DNA of 64,000 bases from Plecoglossus altivelis (GCA_036571765.1 BROE01000010.1:6254832-6318831); one strand, 5' to 3'; positions 36,546 through 50,284 are shown, counted from the stretch's first letter. Notes: a model not told the origin generated them from the sequence alone. Translations and numbers: made by a program.

Positions 36546-37835
36546 TAGCTTGTGTATAGTCAGACCTGACTATAATTTCTGTGCCTGAGCAGTTTTTATC
36601 ATTCATCAGGACAGCAGAGGTATGCATCTGGGTACCCCTTATTAAGTGGTCACCTCAACAAGCCAATATCCTCCATGTGGCAAACCACTCAAATATGTTG
36701 TACTGAACAGAGTTCAGTGGGACTGGACACTAGGTGGATGCCCTGCATTGTGAAGCAGGTAACCAGTCAGAAGGACAGGGGGAGAACATGAGGTCATTTA
36801 GGTCCAGAGATGAGGGCATTCTCTTACAAAATCCTCTGTAGTCAAGGATTCTGTGAGAGAAAAGAGAAAAAGAGGGAGCCAAAGAGGGAAAAGCAAGAGA
36901 GAAAGAGATGTGAATTAACAAGACTCCAGCTCTTGACACAGACAGCATAAATGGGTAAGATACATTATCCTGGTAATAATAGAATTCTGCTGATAGTTCC
37001 AGATGGTTACTCCCAATTTCAGGCTGCGGAGACAGACTCACACAAGCTATGCATACCCACTGTAAAACCCCCACTGTAGGATGTGTCCCTGGCAGCCCCC
37101 TGGGGACTTGATGGAGTGGAAACACACATTCTCCAAATATATTTGCCTGCACAGCAGAATGGTTAAAGACCTGTCAGGCAAATTGCCCTGCATTCTTTTA
37201 GGAGAAAAAAAGTTGGCCAAGTTATTATCTAGGTCACATTCAGACGTTTTTGGAGCAGTGTGTTACAACACAACAGGCTGATTTAAAAAAAACACTGTTT
37301 ATGACAAATAGTATTGTATGGCAAAAGGTATTCTTCCTTATCTTACCACACTTGTGCCATGCCATTCAAGAAATGGCGGTCCTGTGCTATCTAGTTCAAT
37401 AATCCAAATTGCATGTTAGTCTGGCCTTGAACACCTGCTTTTCGATTAGGTGTATATTAGGTGTATCTTCGCAGACCCTCTCTGTCTTTGTTCCCCAGTA
37501 CAACAGACCAAGCTAAATCTTAAATTACCATACTCACAACATTCAACAGCAACGTTTTTCAATTAAAGATGATAATAGTGATGCTTGAAAACAAAGTGCA
37601 TGCTACTGTCAATATATTGCAAAATATGTCAAACGAATTTTGCATAGTTAAAAAGTTGTAATGTACTTTCACCAAAGCTATAGATTGACGAAATAAACCT
37701 TTTAGCATTACCAACAATAGTGCAGTCTACTGTGTTTTACAGATACATATCGTGACTATATTTCCCGTTTCTATAGCGTTTTTAAAAGCTATATAAAACC
37801 GAAAATCTATTTTAAAAAATTAACAAGTACCTCAC

Positions 37836-38020
37836 CGTAGCTTGCACCTTGAAGAAGTATATTTTCAGTCAGGGTATCTGTTCGTGAATGGCAGACTTCT
37901 CAGACGTACGGATTAAACAAAAATAAAACAAAAACTCGTATCGAGAAAAACGACGCGTAAAGACATTGTGCTCACCTCTCCGTAGCATAACCACGCTTAA
38001 TATACTATTTTATGCTCACT
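37836..38020 (-). promoter_or_regulatory. lrrc3: Candidate lrrc3 first exon(s) and promoter
   Basis: Two good reverse-strand splice donors lie here: CTACG|GTGAGG with exon end at 37836, and GAGAG|GTGAGC with exon end at 37976. A TATA-like ATAAAATA (reverse strand, 38006-38013) lies about 30 bases before the second donor exon. LRRC3 genes usually have non-coding 5' exons spliced to the coding exon, and possible acceptors (for example ctgctcag near 36590) precede the start codon. The whole assignment is inferred. Confidence 0.3.
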
Positions 38021-41000
38021 TGTTGCTGTTCTTATAGTCAACTGTGCTGCTTCCCGAGGAGATCATGATCTCTGTCCGCGCAAAGACGCGGATTGGACAT
38101 TGAAACTCAATCGCTGGTACGCTGCGGTGTCCCCCAGTTGCTCTGCGTAATGGACTACGAAATATCTAAGTGCTGCTGGCACATTTTTACCATGAGTGTC
38201 AGGCATTGATGTTCAGCCAAAGATGAGATCCTTAATTAGTAATAAACAAACTTTCGACACAATCTCAGGGTCCGAGATAAAATCCAGAAAGTGGAAGAAA
38301 CTGACTGGGAAAAGCTCACGAGGGACTCTTGGGAGGACAGCAATTGCCTGTGATCTTCTAAAAGCCCTTCAACAGATTGCAATCTGTCTCTATGCCGAGT
38401 CTCACCATGGGACGTGTGCCCATGATCGGGAAGAAGTGCACTCAGCAAAATAGAGAGCCATTCAAATTCAGTTTGTCTCGAAGAAAAAATACAATCAAGC
38501 GGGTGGAAACAGCAGTGATTTGTTCAATTTACTTAACATAATACATCCGTAATATACGATGGCTTCAGAGAATACCGGACCATCATTAAAACTTTAGAAC
38601 CGTTTGCCTCTACTGCACCAATTAAGTGACGCGTGATTATATGTCATCTGCGGCTTGAAATTTGGTGTTCCTCTTAGTGTGACCCCTTTTGTAATAGTAC
38701 CTACCACCGCAGAATGCCTTGACTGTACAGAACCTACACTTGTACTGCGCCATTGTCAAGGGCCATACGGTAACAGTGAAGTCTAATGCGTGTGCAATGC
38801 ACTTGCACACTGATTGTCCTACACGTTTCTTTCAGTCTTTCGCGGTAAAATAAAACAGGTGTTGTGTTGTGCAGACACACAATAGATGGGCACAGATTCT
38901 CTCTGGCTTTAATAGATTTTACGTCGGAGTTGACGTCTCCAAGGAAGAAGGCGTCTTTTGTTTTGCATTTAGCTGAGTCTTCACAACTGTTAAGCCATAC
39001 CTCAGCAAGCCTATTTCACCCGTCAGCATGCCAAGGTGTAAACTGACAGACTGGTTCTCTTCCGTGCCACCTGAATACATTTTTCATATCGGAGAGTACA
39101 AAAGATGAATTCCCCCCAGACAGAATGCTGTGAACCTGAAGTTGCTACAGTGAGTGAGGACCTCAGAATGAAGTCCTTACAGTTCCTCTCTCTCACACAC
39201 TAACTCAGAAGTGAAATATGAACGCACTTGGCAACTCTTCAACACAGCTTTGATTAAATAACTTCCCTCTCTAAAGAGAGTTGAGTGTCAGGTTTGATTT
39301 AATCGTCCACCAATTTAATGTGAGGAAAACTTGCCGTGTTAGATTATCAACAAACTAAAAAATCTATCATAAGAGGTAAATCAGTTGTCAGCTTTAGTTT
39401 GGCATATTGCTAATTACTTAGGCAAAGCGAAGTAGAGTTAAATATATCCATGCAGCATCAGGAGAATGAAACAATCTTTTCCCAATTCTCTGTAAGGGTA
39501 CATTAACAGCAGGTTGTAATTATATTTATCTCAGTGACAGCCAGTTCAATCTACAGTTGAAATATGATTGTCATATGTCAAAAATAATTTAATTACTTTG
39601 GGAAAACCCTTGACTGACCTCTGTTGAATCCGACCAATATAATGGATTGCTCCTCCTCGCCCTTGAATGAATACAACCAATGATAGCCTGTTTTCATAAC
39701 TGCAGGACCCCTGCTCTAGTACAATGACAATTTCATGATTTGCATACCTAAAGTCCAAGATTACACCTTGGAAATGCAAACCAAACAGAATGTACCAAAT
39801 CTATGATGCAGAATTACCTGCGGGTATTCTTTACAGGGTTATCATAGCTTTCATTGTCCAGACACAAATAGCTTGCAAAGCCAAGCACATTTATTTCAGT
39901 AATTTCCCCTATCTGGTAGAAAAAATCAGCATATAATCTATGAAAGGAAGAAAGGGGGAGAGAGTTCATGAGGATAGTGGAGGCGGCCTGCTTGAAGAGG
40001 CTGATCATGACAGATGCATGTCAGTGTTTTCAGTTTCAGTCTGATTGCATTATATTGAGTCAGTACTGTAATATCTCCTATTCTTTCTCTTGGCTAGTCT
40101 TAAGGACACAGAGGGCAAAAGTCTGAATAGGAAACCTACCTTTCTTCACTGTCAGCTGTCTCAGGAGAAGGGCGTCCAACACTGTTGCTGTCAGTGCAGG
40201 TATAGAGAAAAAGTGACATGACTTTGGCACGGGCAATTCAATCTATAATTTCCCAATGGGCCTGCCATTGTGTTTCAGACATAGATCCATTCTCTGTGTT
40301 CCCTTCTTAGTAGACTAATTATAGTCATATTTGAGCAGCTAGTGATTTCTAATGTTTTTGTGGGTCTTTTTTAATCAAGCATGACTGTGGGAAACAAAAG
40401 GAACTCATTTGATTGTTGATTGGATGTGGTCCCTGCAGCAGGGTGCGCATTTTCATTTCAACGTAAGCCTTAAACGACATATTCTCATCCGCCATTCAGT
40501 GTGGCCATGGATGAAAGAAGTGAAGCAGACAATTCACATGCAGGGTTTCAAACATGAATGAAATTCCTCTCACAGACATACACAGACATACGCCATCAAA
40601 CAGGGGAATTGCCTGTGCTGGGAAAAGGGAACGTAATGAATAGGGCCTTTGGTTTGGCAGAGGCCCACACTTGTGTGAGAAATATGTCTTATTCTCTCAT
40701 TTTAAAAGGGAATCAGCCCATCTCTCCTTGCAATGTCACCGCAAACATACTTTGCTGTTTGCGGTACTAACAAATAAAACAAGATGGAAATTACGGTTGC
40801 CTTATAAAATGTTTTATGATGCACTTTTTGCACTTGGGACGTGATGACAGACATTTCCTTCTGCCCTGAAATACTGATAGAACCATTCACTTCTGGTCCT
40901 TGAGTCTGGCCGTACTAACTACACAAAAATACACAATGTGTTTTGTGACTTTGTTGAAAGGGACAGCTAAATGATCCATTTGACCATGTAACAGCCACGT

Positions 41001-41792
41001 GAAAGAAGTCCATGCACTCCAACACTACCTTCAAAATGGTGTTGTTCATTACATGTTGCTCTTTAAAATTAGTAAACAAAATGTCACCATCACATTTACA
41101 GTGAATGCAATTAACTTCCTACAAATTCCTTTTTTATTTCCATCCATTTCTGAGGCTCAGTCACCCATGTCCTTAGCAGGCAATCAGTCCTTTGACTGCA
41201 ATATAAATAGATCTAACTCTAACCAAAAAAAATGCATGTGTTTTAATCTTTCTGTCCTTGAAAGCGTTGGCTTTGAACTGCCACATTATAAAATCAGGGA
41301 TTCCATCTATATTTTTATGATATTGAATTTAACAAAATGTCAATAATTACAAGGGAAAGATGTGGCTACCATCTAGCGTTATCAAAGCCATTTCAAACCT
41401 TTTGTTGAACTGAACATTCCCTGAATGATCATGAAGAACGAGCCATTTGGAGTTTAAACAATTAGATCAAGCATCAACACTAAGCAGCACTTTCAACCTT
41501 GTACTGTTACCTATACATGCAAACGTAGCTATATCCACTACCCAAACTTTCTCAGAGAGAAAGTCTGACAGATGGCAGACAGTGACTTTCCGTTTTCTGT
41601 AGAAAAACTGTTCTATGGGGGAGGTTTGGGATGACCCAACACCCAACAGGTAACCCACTCTTCTGGGTACTGTACTGGGACAGAAGCCTCACACAGTCGG
41701 TTCTCCTCCAGTAGTCCTCTGGGCGTCAGGTCCCACTGCAGCTGAAGAGTGCTTGCCAGGACACAGGATGAGAGCCAGAGGATGGGAAAGGT

Positions 41793-41802
<10 letters not shown>

Positions 41803-41856
<54 letters not shown>
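41803..41856. repeat. (AG)27 microsatellite
   Basis: Uninterrupted AG dinucleotide run of 54 bases in an otherwise ordinary intergenic segment. Confidence 0.95.
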
Positions 41857-41859
<3 letters not shown>

Positions 41860-43361
41860 TTGAAAAATTCCTTCTGGAGGTGGAGGGATTGCAGAGGTGC
41901 CAGAGTGAGACTATGAGAGAGGGGAGAGGAGAGCGATGGGGATGGAGCTGGGATGAAGGAGGGTGTGGGACGGTGTGTGCTGTGGCTGGGCTGAGCAGGA
42001 CTTCAATCGCCCCAGGCTGTGGAGCGATGTCACGAGAGAAGACCGGAACCTGCTCATGCCTCCCTGAACACCAGAACATTTAGAGGAAGTAAAGAGATCC
42101 CTCACCCACGCATCCATCTCCTGCTCTCACCCCTCCCAGAGGACAGAACACAGCTTTGACCAAGCTCAACCTCCCCCTCCACTAGACCACACACACACAC
42201 ACACCTCTAACCCCACTGCAATGAAAGCAGTTTCCTCTGTTACTCTGGCGCTCTGGAGAACAGAGCATGTTGAAGACCTCCCTCATGCTAAACTCTGGCA
42301 AGGTTCCAGCATGATCGACCTGCCAGCACTATTCCACTCACGTTTACACTCAGTGTGGCGCAGCTACATTGCTGCCAAGTACTGTAGGTTGCACCTTAAG
42401 ATGACATACATCCCTTTGTCTTCTCTCACACTGCAACTATGCTCCTTTTTTTGATTACAATCCAACTAGCCAATTACATTTTTAGACGTACGCCAATGAT
42501 TCTTTCCTATGTAAAAGATCAGATGACGCAAGTAGTTGAATCTATTTGTGTATGTCCTTGGAGAATTTGAACAGCAGTCACCTCTATTCTGTTTTACACA
42601 AGGTGTGATTATATCCCCATCTCTCATGAACATGTAATGTTGTCTTGTGCTTTGCTCAAGAATAAAATCTGATTTCAGTCACTGCTCTCTGGTGAGACTA
42701 TCTCTACATTACACCACCTCAGAACCACAACACCAACAGGAGAGATTTGTGTTACTATATTATAATACTAGACGAGAGCAATTTTCAATCTAATCTAATG
42801 TAATTTAATTTCGTCTAATCGTGATGAATAGGGTCTGTCACTGTGAGGGAGCTTCAAGAAACAGATTATATGCAATTTATTGCATGAGGGTGACATCTAC
42901 TGGACAATGCATGGGCTTGCAGGTGGCATGGCTCTTGAAATGCAACCTTCCAAAATGATTGTGTTCATTTTAGCGTCTGGATCAGTAACAGCTGTGTGAA
43001 TTAGAAAAAGCTTTTTTTGGACGTTTGTTAAAACTTACTTCAAGGGAGAGCTTTAGGAAGCATGTTCAGAGGATTTTAAAAGACATATTGTGCCTCCCGT
43101 GAAGTGTCCTACTGGAGTATATTATTTTAAATTTAGGAGTGGGAATAATTAGGAATTAATTAAATAGTTGAGTTCCATACTTGGTGAAGTTGAAACTACG
43201 ATTTAGTCGGCAATCCTTTGTAGTACATCCAATTTCCACCAGAGGGGGTAAACACAAAGAACGCAATCTTGGTTTTGCGGTAACTGATTTGAGCAGCTGG
43301 TGTCTTGAATAGTAAGCTAAGACAATGAAGGTTTCATGGCTCCCTGAAAACACACAAACAT

Positions 43362-43448
43362 GACACCCCCCCCCCAACCCCAACCCCCCCCAAACACACA
43401 CACACACCACACAACACACACACAAAACACACACACACATACACATCC
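43362..43448. repeat. Poly-C and CA-rich compound repeat
   Basis: Runs of seven to eleven C broken by AA, followed directly by imperfect (CA)n to about 43448. The reverse strand gives a Cys/Val-rich spurious frame. Confidence 0.9.
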
Positions 43449-43650
43449 ATACACACACATATGTTCTATCCTCTGTCATGCTATTCCTGTTTGGTTCCAA
43501 TTGGTAGGAAGGCCTTATGATGTAATGTCTGTGTGAGTGAGTAGAAAAAGGTCACACAGGCTTGTGGCTGAGATAATTGGACATGAGGAAGGGTAACCAC
43601 TCTGTATGTCCTTTACTTAAATGACCTGCACATTAAAATGGTGATGGTCA

Positions 43651-43695
43651 TCTCTCTCTCTCTCTATCTCTCTATCTCTCTATCTCTCTCTCTCA
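43651..43695. repeat. (TC)n / TCTA microsatellite
   Basis: CT dinucleotide repeat with regularly spaced TATC interruptions. Confidence 0.9.
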
Positions 43696-44569
43696 GTTTC
43701 TCTCTTTGTCCTCTCTCCATTAGCACCTTCCTCTTGTCTCAGTCCAGTTTCTTTCTTGACCTTTTCAAGTAAACGTTGTTTGGAGCCAGATCACAAATAG
43801 GATCTGGCTACAGGTATGTGAGTATATACTGTCTCCCCAATTACCTGCTGTGTGTTCCAATCAGCCCTGAAAAGGATAATTAACAGTTGCTGTACAGCGC
43901 ATACTCTTACATCTTCATTAGGTTGATCATCTGTTGGAAAACAAAAATACCTGTTAAACCCTAGAGATGGGCGTGTGTAGCAGAAACTCCAACAGTATGG
44001 TTAGTGAGAGAAACATATAATGTGTGACTGTGACTCCCTGTGTGAGGATACTGGCCAGGGTTTGGCCACACCCCTGGTCCACATGGAGATAGGGAGGTTG
44101 TGTGCAAATGTGTGTATGTGTATGGGTGTGTAAGTAGTCAGGGGCAGGGGATTCCTTGTCATGTAACCCTGACTGTCATTGGGCTGCCGTCTGACTGTCA
44201 TACTGTGACACCCAGCCAGGCTCTGTCACTCTATGCTCTGGAGAGGACACGGAAGAGACTGATCCGACCCCTCAACCCTCACCCCCTAACCTCTCATCTC
44301 CTACCCCTGTCCACCCCCTCATCCCCCTCCACCATCCACATCCTAGCATATCCTCCATGTTGTGTTGTTTCTCTTCCTGCCCATCTTCTTCGGAGATGTC
44401 CCCCCACGCCCCTGTCACAGAGAGGGACTGACAGAGGAGAGGGGCCCTTCACGGTTCTCTGGGTTTGTCTCCTCCCACTGACACACTATTTTGTTCGGCT
44501 GTTTAAAGGGAGTAGTCGGGATTTGTGTAGAAGTTGAAGCAGGAATAAAGGTCTAATAGAAAATTCAAA

Positions 44570-44643
44570 AGAGAGATGGAGAGACGAGAGGGAGCGAGAG
44601 AGAAAGAGCGAGAGAAAGAGAGAGCGAGTGATGGCGAGAGACA
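44570..44643. repeat. GA-rich low-complexity tract
   Basis: Imperfect (GA)n with gag/gcg interruptions; no coding potential beyond composition. Confidence 0.8.
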
Positions 44644-44886
44644 GATTCAACTGTAGCTGTATGCTAATAATTAAAAAGATGAACACTTCCAAAATTTCTT
44701 CGTACAAATAAATTCTGAAAATGTAATCAATCATTGGAAGACGGATATAAATATGACAAAATATATTACTATATTTCTATTCACAAATTGAGAATCTTTA
44801 TCTACATTCATCCTGCTTGAGTGAGAGAGATGAGCCTTTTCCCTTCTAAGGAACTGGTGGTCTGCTAAGAAGCAAAGCCTCATTAA

Positions 44887-44937
44887 TGTGTGTGTGTGTG
44901 TGTGTGTACTAGAGAGAGATAGAGGAGGAGATTCTTG

Positions 44938-44999
<62 letters not shown>
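44887..44999. repeat. (TG)n followed by (TC)29 compound microsatellite
   Basis: (TG)n occupies 44887-44907. After a short GA-rich spacer an uninterrupted (TC) run fills 44941-44999. Confidence 0.95.
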
Positions 45000-45001
<2 letters not shown>

Positions 45002-46086
45002 CTCTCTCTCCCTGTCTATGTTCTTTTGCCATATCAAGAAATAGCCACTCTCAAGGATGGAAGGTCAGATCTGTGTATCTCTCCAGCTCTCTCTGAGAAG
45101 ACTGAGAAAGAGAGCGGCCCACAGGTGCATTCATTAGAACTGATCTTTACCATCCTACCCTCGCCTCACTGTTGGAAATATCAAATCTCCCTCTTGCATT
45201 CTCTCTTGGTTAATTGTGACGGTCATTGTCAATTCTGTTTTGATGCTACGAATGGCTTAATTATCCTATCAATCCGATCAGGATGTGACATTTAGGCAGC
45301 TTAGAGAAGGAAAGGAAAATCAGTTGTAGCTCCAGAAGTTGGAGAACAGAACAACACTATCATGTCTCTTGACATCCTTTACAATTATGCCACAGGGTAA
45401 CAATGACATCTCCATTTCTGAAATACAATGCAACAACTTCAACGTCATTACAGTTTAGTGAAAGCAATGGCTGCACCATCCATTTGATAGAATTTCCACT
45501 TGAAGCCAGCCAAGATGTACCATTTGTGTGAACTCCTACATCACTCCCATAGCTTCAGCGTTGATTGGGCTCCTGGACCACAGACAATGTTTATTTGGTG
45601 CTACACCAGTTAAGCAGCTGTCTGGGTTGGGACAGACTCTGTTGCCCCACTGCGGAGCCATGGTTGTAGTCACAGAGGCTGCAGTTTTCCTGCATGTTTT
45701 ATCGCATGGTGACACCTTGTGACACCATGGCTCCCTGATGTGTGTGCAGGATGAACTCGCAAATGTGACGTAATGTCGTGAAACCCATACTTGCCTGCTC
45801 GTGATACAGAGACGGTGGATGATGATGACACACCAGAACCGCCAAACCAACTATACACATACAGGAGAGTGTGTGTGCACACGCAATGTGTGTATGTAAG
45901 TGTATGTATGTTGTGTTGATGTGCTCCAGTGATGACATCACCAAGGTCGTCCATCTCTCTTCTGTTTCTCCACTACCCCATAGTGTTAGAAGGTGCACAT
46001 GAGCACAAATACACATACAGGCACGTGCGTACACATGCTCTCTCTCTCTCCTCCCCCCTTCACTTAGACACCTAACAGTGTATAGG

Positions 46087-46276
46087 TACTACAAGTGTGT
46101 GTACTACAAGTGTGTGTGTTCTACAAATGTGTGTGGGTACTAAACGTGTGTGGGTACTACAAGTGTGTGGGTACTATAAGTGCGTGTGCACTACAAGTGT
46201 GTGGGTACTTAAAGTGTGTGGTTACTACAAGTGGGTGTGTTCTACAAGTGTGTGTGTACTACAAGTGTATGTGTAC
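46087..46276 (+). repeat. Degenerate 16-18-bp minisatellite (tactacaagtgtgtg)
   Basis: About eleven units built on tactacaagtgtgtgg with substitutions and one- or two-base length changes. It gives repetitive Cys/Val/Tyr open frames in several registers. These are composition artefacts, because the unit length varies and no register is preserved. Confidence 0.85.
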
Positions 46277-46385
46277 ACTCCATCTACTTTCAGGGTTATG
46301 TCTGCACCCTTGTACTCTTCAATCAGCTCTAATGGAGTCTCTGGCTCGGAATCAGCCCTGCCATTGATACTAAAGACACAGCTGC

Positions 46386-46387
<2 letters not shown>

Positions 46388-46425
<38 letters not shown>
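46388..46425. repeat. (CA)19 microsatellite
   Basis: Uninterrupted CA dinucleotide run, followed by a GA-rich tract to about 46560. Confidence 0.95.
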
Positions 46426-46428
<3 letters not shown>

Positions 46429-47947
46429 GTGCACACAGATGAGACAGACAGTGAGAGTGAGAAAAGAGAGAGAGGACTGGGGGAAAGGGAGAGTAAGAGA
46501 GAGGGTGGGGGAGGGTTGAGAAAGAAAGATGGAGAGAGAACTGAAAAGAGAGAGGGAGATAGAGCACAGGATATGTATTTTGATGATGCATGAGTTCAAA
46601 TGACCCTAATGACATTCCGTCCTTGTCGTCACTGTCCACTCTCTTTTCTTGCTCTCATCCAATCATCTCCCTCCCCAACTGACCCTTCACTCCACCACCT
46701 GATCTGACGCATCGCGTGCACAGGAGGTACTACCTCTGCTCTTTCGGAAATACAAATGGCCCCCTGCTATGTTAGCATTCATAAAGTTGCACCACAATAT
46801 CATAAAAGAAATCATGCGTGTGAAAGAGACATGTGGCAACACACGTCAGCTGTGGATTCTAAGCATATATCGTCTTATTTCGTCAGTTGCTTGGATGGCT
46901 CTCAAGAGTGCTGTTGGCCCCAAACCTTCAAGGGGTGTGTGTGTCTGGGGGGGGGAGGGTGCTCTTCCCAGAGTGAACAGCCCCCTTGAGGCAAAAGCAT
47001 TATTGTGGAAGTGTGCATGAGTGTGTGTATGTGTGTGTGTGTGTGTCTGTGTGCTTTCGCATGTCTATGTACTCTGTATCCAGTAAGTGTGTGTTGGGAC
47101 AGTTGCATTAGTCTTCTTCTGGCTGAATCATGTCAAAAAGCTAAGATCCTTTTTCTGCATTCATGGCTTTGCAAATGCAGTGAGCTGCAGGGCACACAGA
47201 GATGAATAGTCTTCCGCATGAAAAGATGGTGACAGACACAGAGTCACACTCTAAAGACGGACAAGCAATCACAAAGACTGAATGTTCCTCCTCGCGTAAT
47301 GCTTCCTCAGAACAAGACTTGGAAATGTTAATAATTCATCTTGAACTCAAAATGTACATGTATTACATGAACATACCATGGACAAATACATTTTTATTGA
47401 TTATTGACTTGTGTAAACATGGGGTAAACATCTGTGGTCCATACAGACTGATCCATCGCACACAGGTCTCCCTAATACGTTGATTCCCTGTGGGCTCGTG
47501 GAGGAGCTTCACAGACCTGAGATTCACAGATTCTCCTGCTCATTCCTGTGGTCTGGCTGGAACGTCTGGACATGGAACGCTCGGGGTTTTCTAATCAGGT
47601 TTCCCAGCAGTGATTGGATCAGAGGCAGTGGATTCTGCTCATCTGATATAGAGACTCCGTGGTTCCTTATTGATACAAATGAACGAGACGGAACATGGGC
47701 TTAGGTACAGGAGGGGCTACAGAGACAAATAATTGTTTGTGTGTATGTGTAGGTGTCTACGTCTAATGGATGTGTGTATGTGTGTGTCTGTGGGTGTAGA
47801 TTGCATTAGTCTGAACACAGGTTTGTTTTTACCGTTGACATCCACCTTTTTCTATTCTCTACATGCTTTCCCTTCTTTTGCTTTCCTCTCAGCTTGTTTT
47901 CCCCGGTCGTTGTACCTCTCTCCTCCAGAAGCCCATCATCACACCAT

Positions 47948-48003
47948 CCTCCGCCCTCCTCCTCCGCCCTCCTGCTCCGCCCTCCTCCTCCGCCCCTCCC
48001 CCT
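47948..48003. repeat. CCTCCGCC-type C-rich tract
   Basis: Imperfect repeats of cctccgccctcctcctccg. The complementary strand has G-runs suited to quadruplex formation. It lies directly before the candidate regulatory segment at 48010-48320. Confidence 0.8.
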
Positions 48004-48009
48004 CCTATC

Positions 48010-48320
48010 CCCGTCATCCCCATTCTTCAATTAGCTGTCTGCAATTACATTACAGAGGGACATCACTTAAGATGAGGGACATAAATAGTCCCTAGGTGCC
48101 TGGCTGGCTTTCAGTCCCAGAAGAGCTACAGCTCCACTACGTCATCACCATGCGAAGACTCGGAGATATAAAATAATCGGCTCCGTCGTCGTAGAACTAT
48201 TTGACTGCGGCTGTACATGTGACTACTTACTGGCAGACTATTTTTCCTTCCTAGCATTATCGATTATGTTATTTGAAGAAGGATGTGACAATGAAGACAA
48301 TATTTGAAATTGCAGGTGAA
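48010..48320 (+). promoter_or_regulatory. Candidate orphan promoter and first exon
   Basis: In order on the + strand: GGGACATAAATAGTCCC at 48076-48092 inside the shared motif region, a CRE-like tacgtcatca at 48139-48148, a TATA-like atataaaataa at 48166-48176, then ATGAAGACA at 48291 and a splice-donor-like GCAG|gtgaat at 48316. This order is what a TATA promoter with a short first exon would look like, but no downstream exon could be tied to it. Confidence 0.2.
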
Positions 48321-50090
48321 TGAGTGTGTCTATCTTGCGTTTTGTGTGTACCTCACCTTTGTCGTGTGATTGTCCCATTGTCCTGATCAGGATTTTGCGA
48401 TCACCCTGAATACAGATATCTTGGATGTTCTGTCAGAACAGTTGAGATGATCTTGACAGGGTTGTGAGGTCTGGGGAGAGTGGGTAGGGGTGACCTGCTG
48501 TGGGTCATGTTACTCCTCCTGTCTACACTCAACAGCATGCAAACACACTCACTCACATAAACACACACACGCAGCTCTCCATCAAAAGTGTCCCTCGTGC
48601 ACAGTGCTGGGGCTTTGTTTGACAGGAAGTGTTTTGGGAGGAGAAGCGTGTGTGTGGGGGGCACTCGAGGGTACAAACAGAATGGTCTTGTTCCTTGTTT
48701 TTCTTTATGAATTTGTAAGCAGGGGGTACTTAAGATGGACTGTAGCTGAAGTAAATCCAAATGTGTTGAGAACATCAATTCCAACAAACTGCATTATAAG
48801 ATGTACGGCCATGTCTCATCTGAGATCACATCTGTCCCTGTGTGTGGTGGAAACAAGCACAAGTGCTCTGGCGGGACATCAGCCTTTTCTTCCCAGAATG
48901 CATCATTATCTCCCCAGGTTGGTCCAGGAAGGAAGGTGATTAAAGTAGATTAGAGTGAGGTCATGTGATTCAGCAAGGATAACACAGGTTGTGTTTCAGA
49001 GGAGAAACCATGTTGTCTTCTGAAATCCTGAGAAGATGCAATACAGGATGCCCTCCATATGAAACACATCATAACAGCTTTCCTTCCTTCGTTTATAATC
49101 AATTCTTTTTTGTTTACATTTACATGACATTTACTTCCAGCATTTGACCTTGTTCTGGCCAAAAGGACATTTTGAGCATATATGAACTGCTTTTGAACAT
49201 ATATGCTGCTGAGAAGTTCCTGGGGTGAGCCCTGGTGACTGGGGATGAGGGGAGATTAGGACTAGTCCGGGCTGAGTGATTGATCCAGGAAGTGACCTGT
49301 GTTGGTATACCTTCATGCCAGTAAAAATGCTCTTTCACTCATACTCTCATGTCACTTCTACTACATTCTGGACTTGGCCTTGTAAAATGCAAGGTTGATA
49401 CAGATGGTGATACAAGGATGTGATACTGTTTTAAGGTGTGAGTGGGAGGAGTGGAAGGAGAACAAAGAAAAAAATTCCAGACCGTATATCATTATTGTAT
49501 AATCAAGGTGCCAGGAGTTGTATTGAATTTTGGGGGAGATTCTATAAACCAAAAAGAACCTATTGATTGTTTATCAGGCCCATGATACATTCTAACAATT
49601 ATAGATGTTCTGGTTTCTGAGTCCAAACCAGCAGCCACCGACCCAGCCATCCAAGCAGCGATGAACCCTTTATTAAAAACCAGACATAGATGCCACTATC
49701 AATGACACATCTTAAGGACCTTGAAAGTATAGGTTCATGCGATGTAATATATCTAAGAATGGATGATCTTTGGGCAGCTTCCAAATTCTACTGCTTCAAT
49801 GGGTCCTTGAGCTCCGTCCAGTAGCATCCTGTCTTTTGCTCCACCCACCCCTCATTCCTATTCAAGCAACTCCGCCTCCCCACAAAAGTAAGTGGATTGA
49901 CTTTTGGCTGAGGATGAGTTTTCCGTCATAATTGTTAATTATCATGAGTGCTCCGCACCAGGGCCGTCGTGTGTATGAATGAAGGGCTGGCCACGTCTCC
50001 TGGAGACTCTGCTCTCTCCTGCCTCTTTATAGGATTGAGTCCCAGAATCCCAAGGACATGACAGGGGACACGTTGGATGGGCCAGGGGAG

Positions 50091-50158
50091 GAGGGATGGG
50101 CGGGGTGCTAAGATGGAGGGATGGGCGGGGTGCTGAGATGAAGGGATGGGCGGGCGGG
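50091..50158 (+). repeat. 25-bp G-rich tandem repeat
   Basis: Units of gagggatgggcggggtgcta plus agatg at 50091-50115 and 50116-50140, then a third partial unit. Every unit has several G-runs. A 14-C homopolymer follows at 50271-50284. Confidence 0.85.
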
Positions 50159-50270
50159 TGTGGGCTGGAACATGGGTTGGGTTGAGGATAGGAAGGGAGG
50201 CGGGTGGAGGGTAGGGTGGAGCATTTGCGTCACTCCCTTGGGGGCTGAGGCTCTAACAGGCTACATTAGT

Positions 50271-50284
50271 CCCCCCCCCCCCCC
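50271..50284. repeat. Poly-C run of 14
   Basis: Homopolymer of C; such runs are prone to assembly length errors. Confidence 0.9.

Noticed and set aside
46095..46519. Cys/Val/Tyr-rich repetitive open frames
   Set aside because: They come from the degenerate tactacaagtgtgtg minisatellite and the following (CA)n; unit length varies so no frame is kept.
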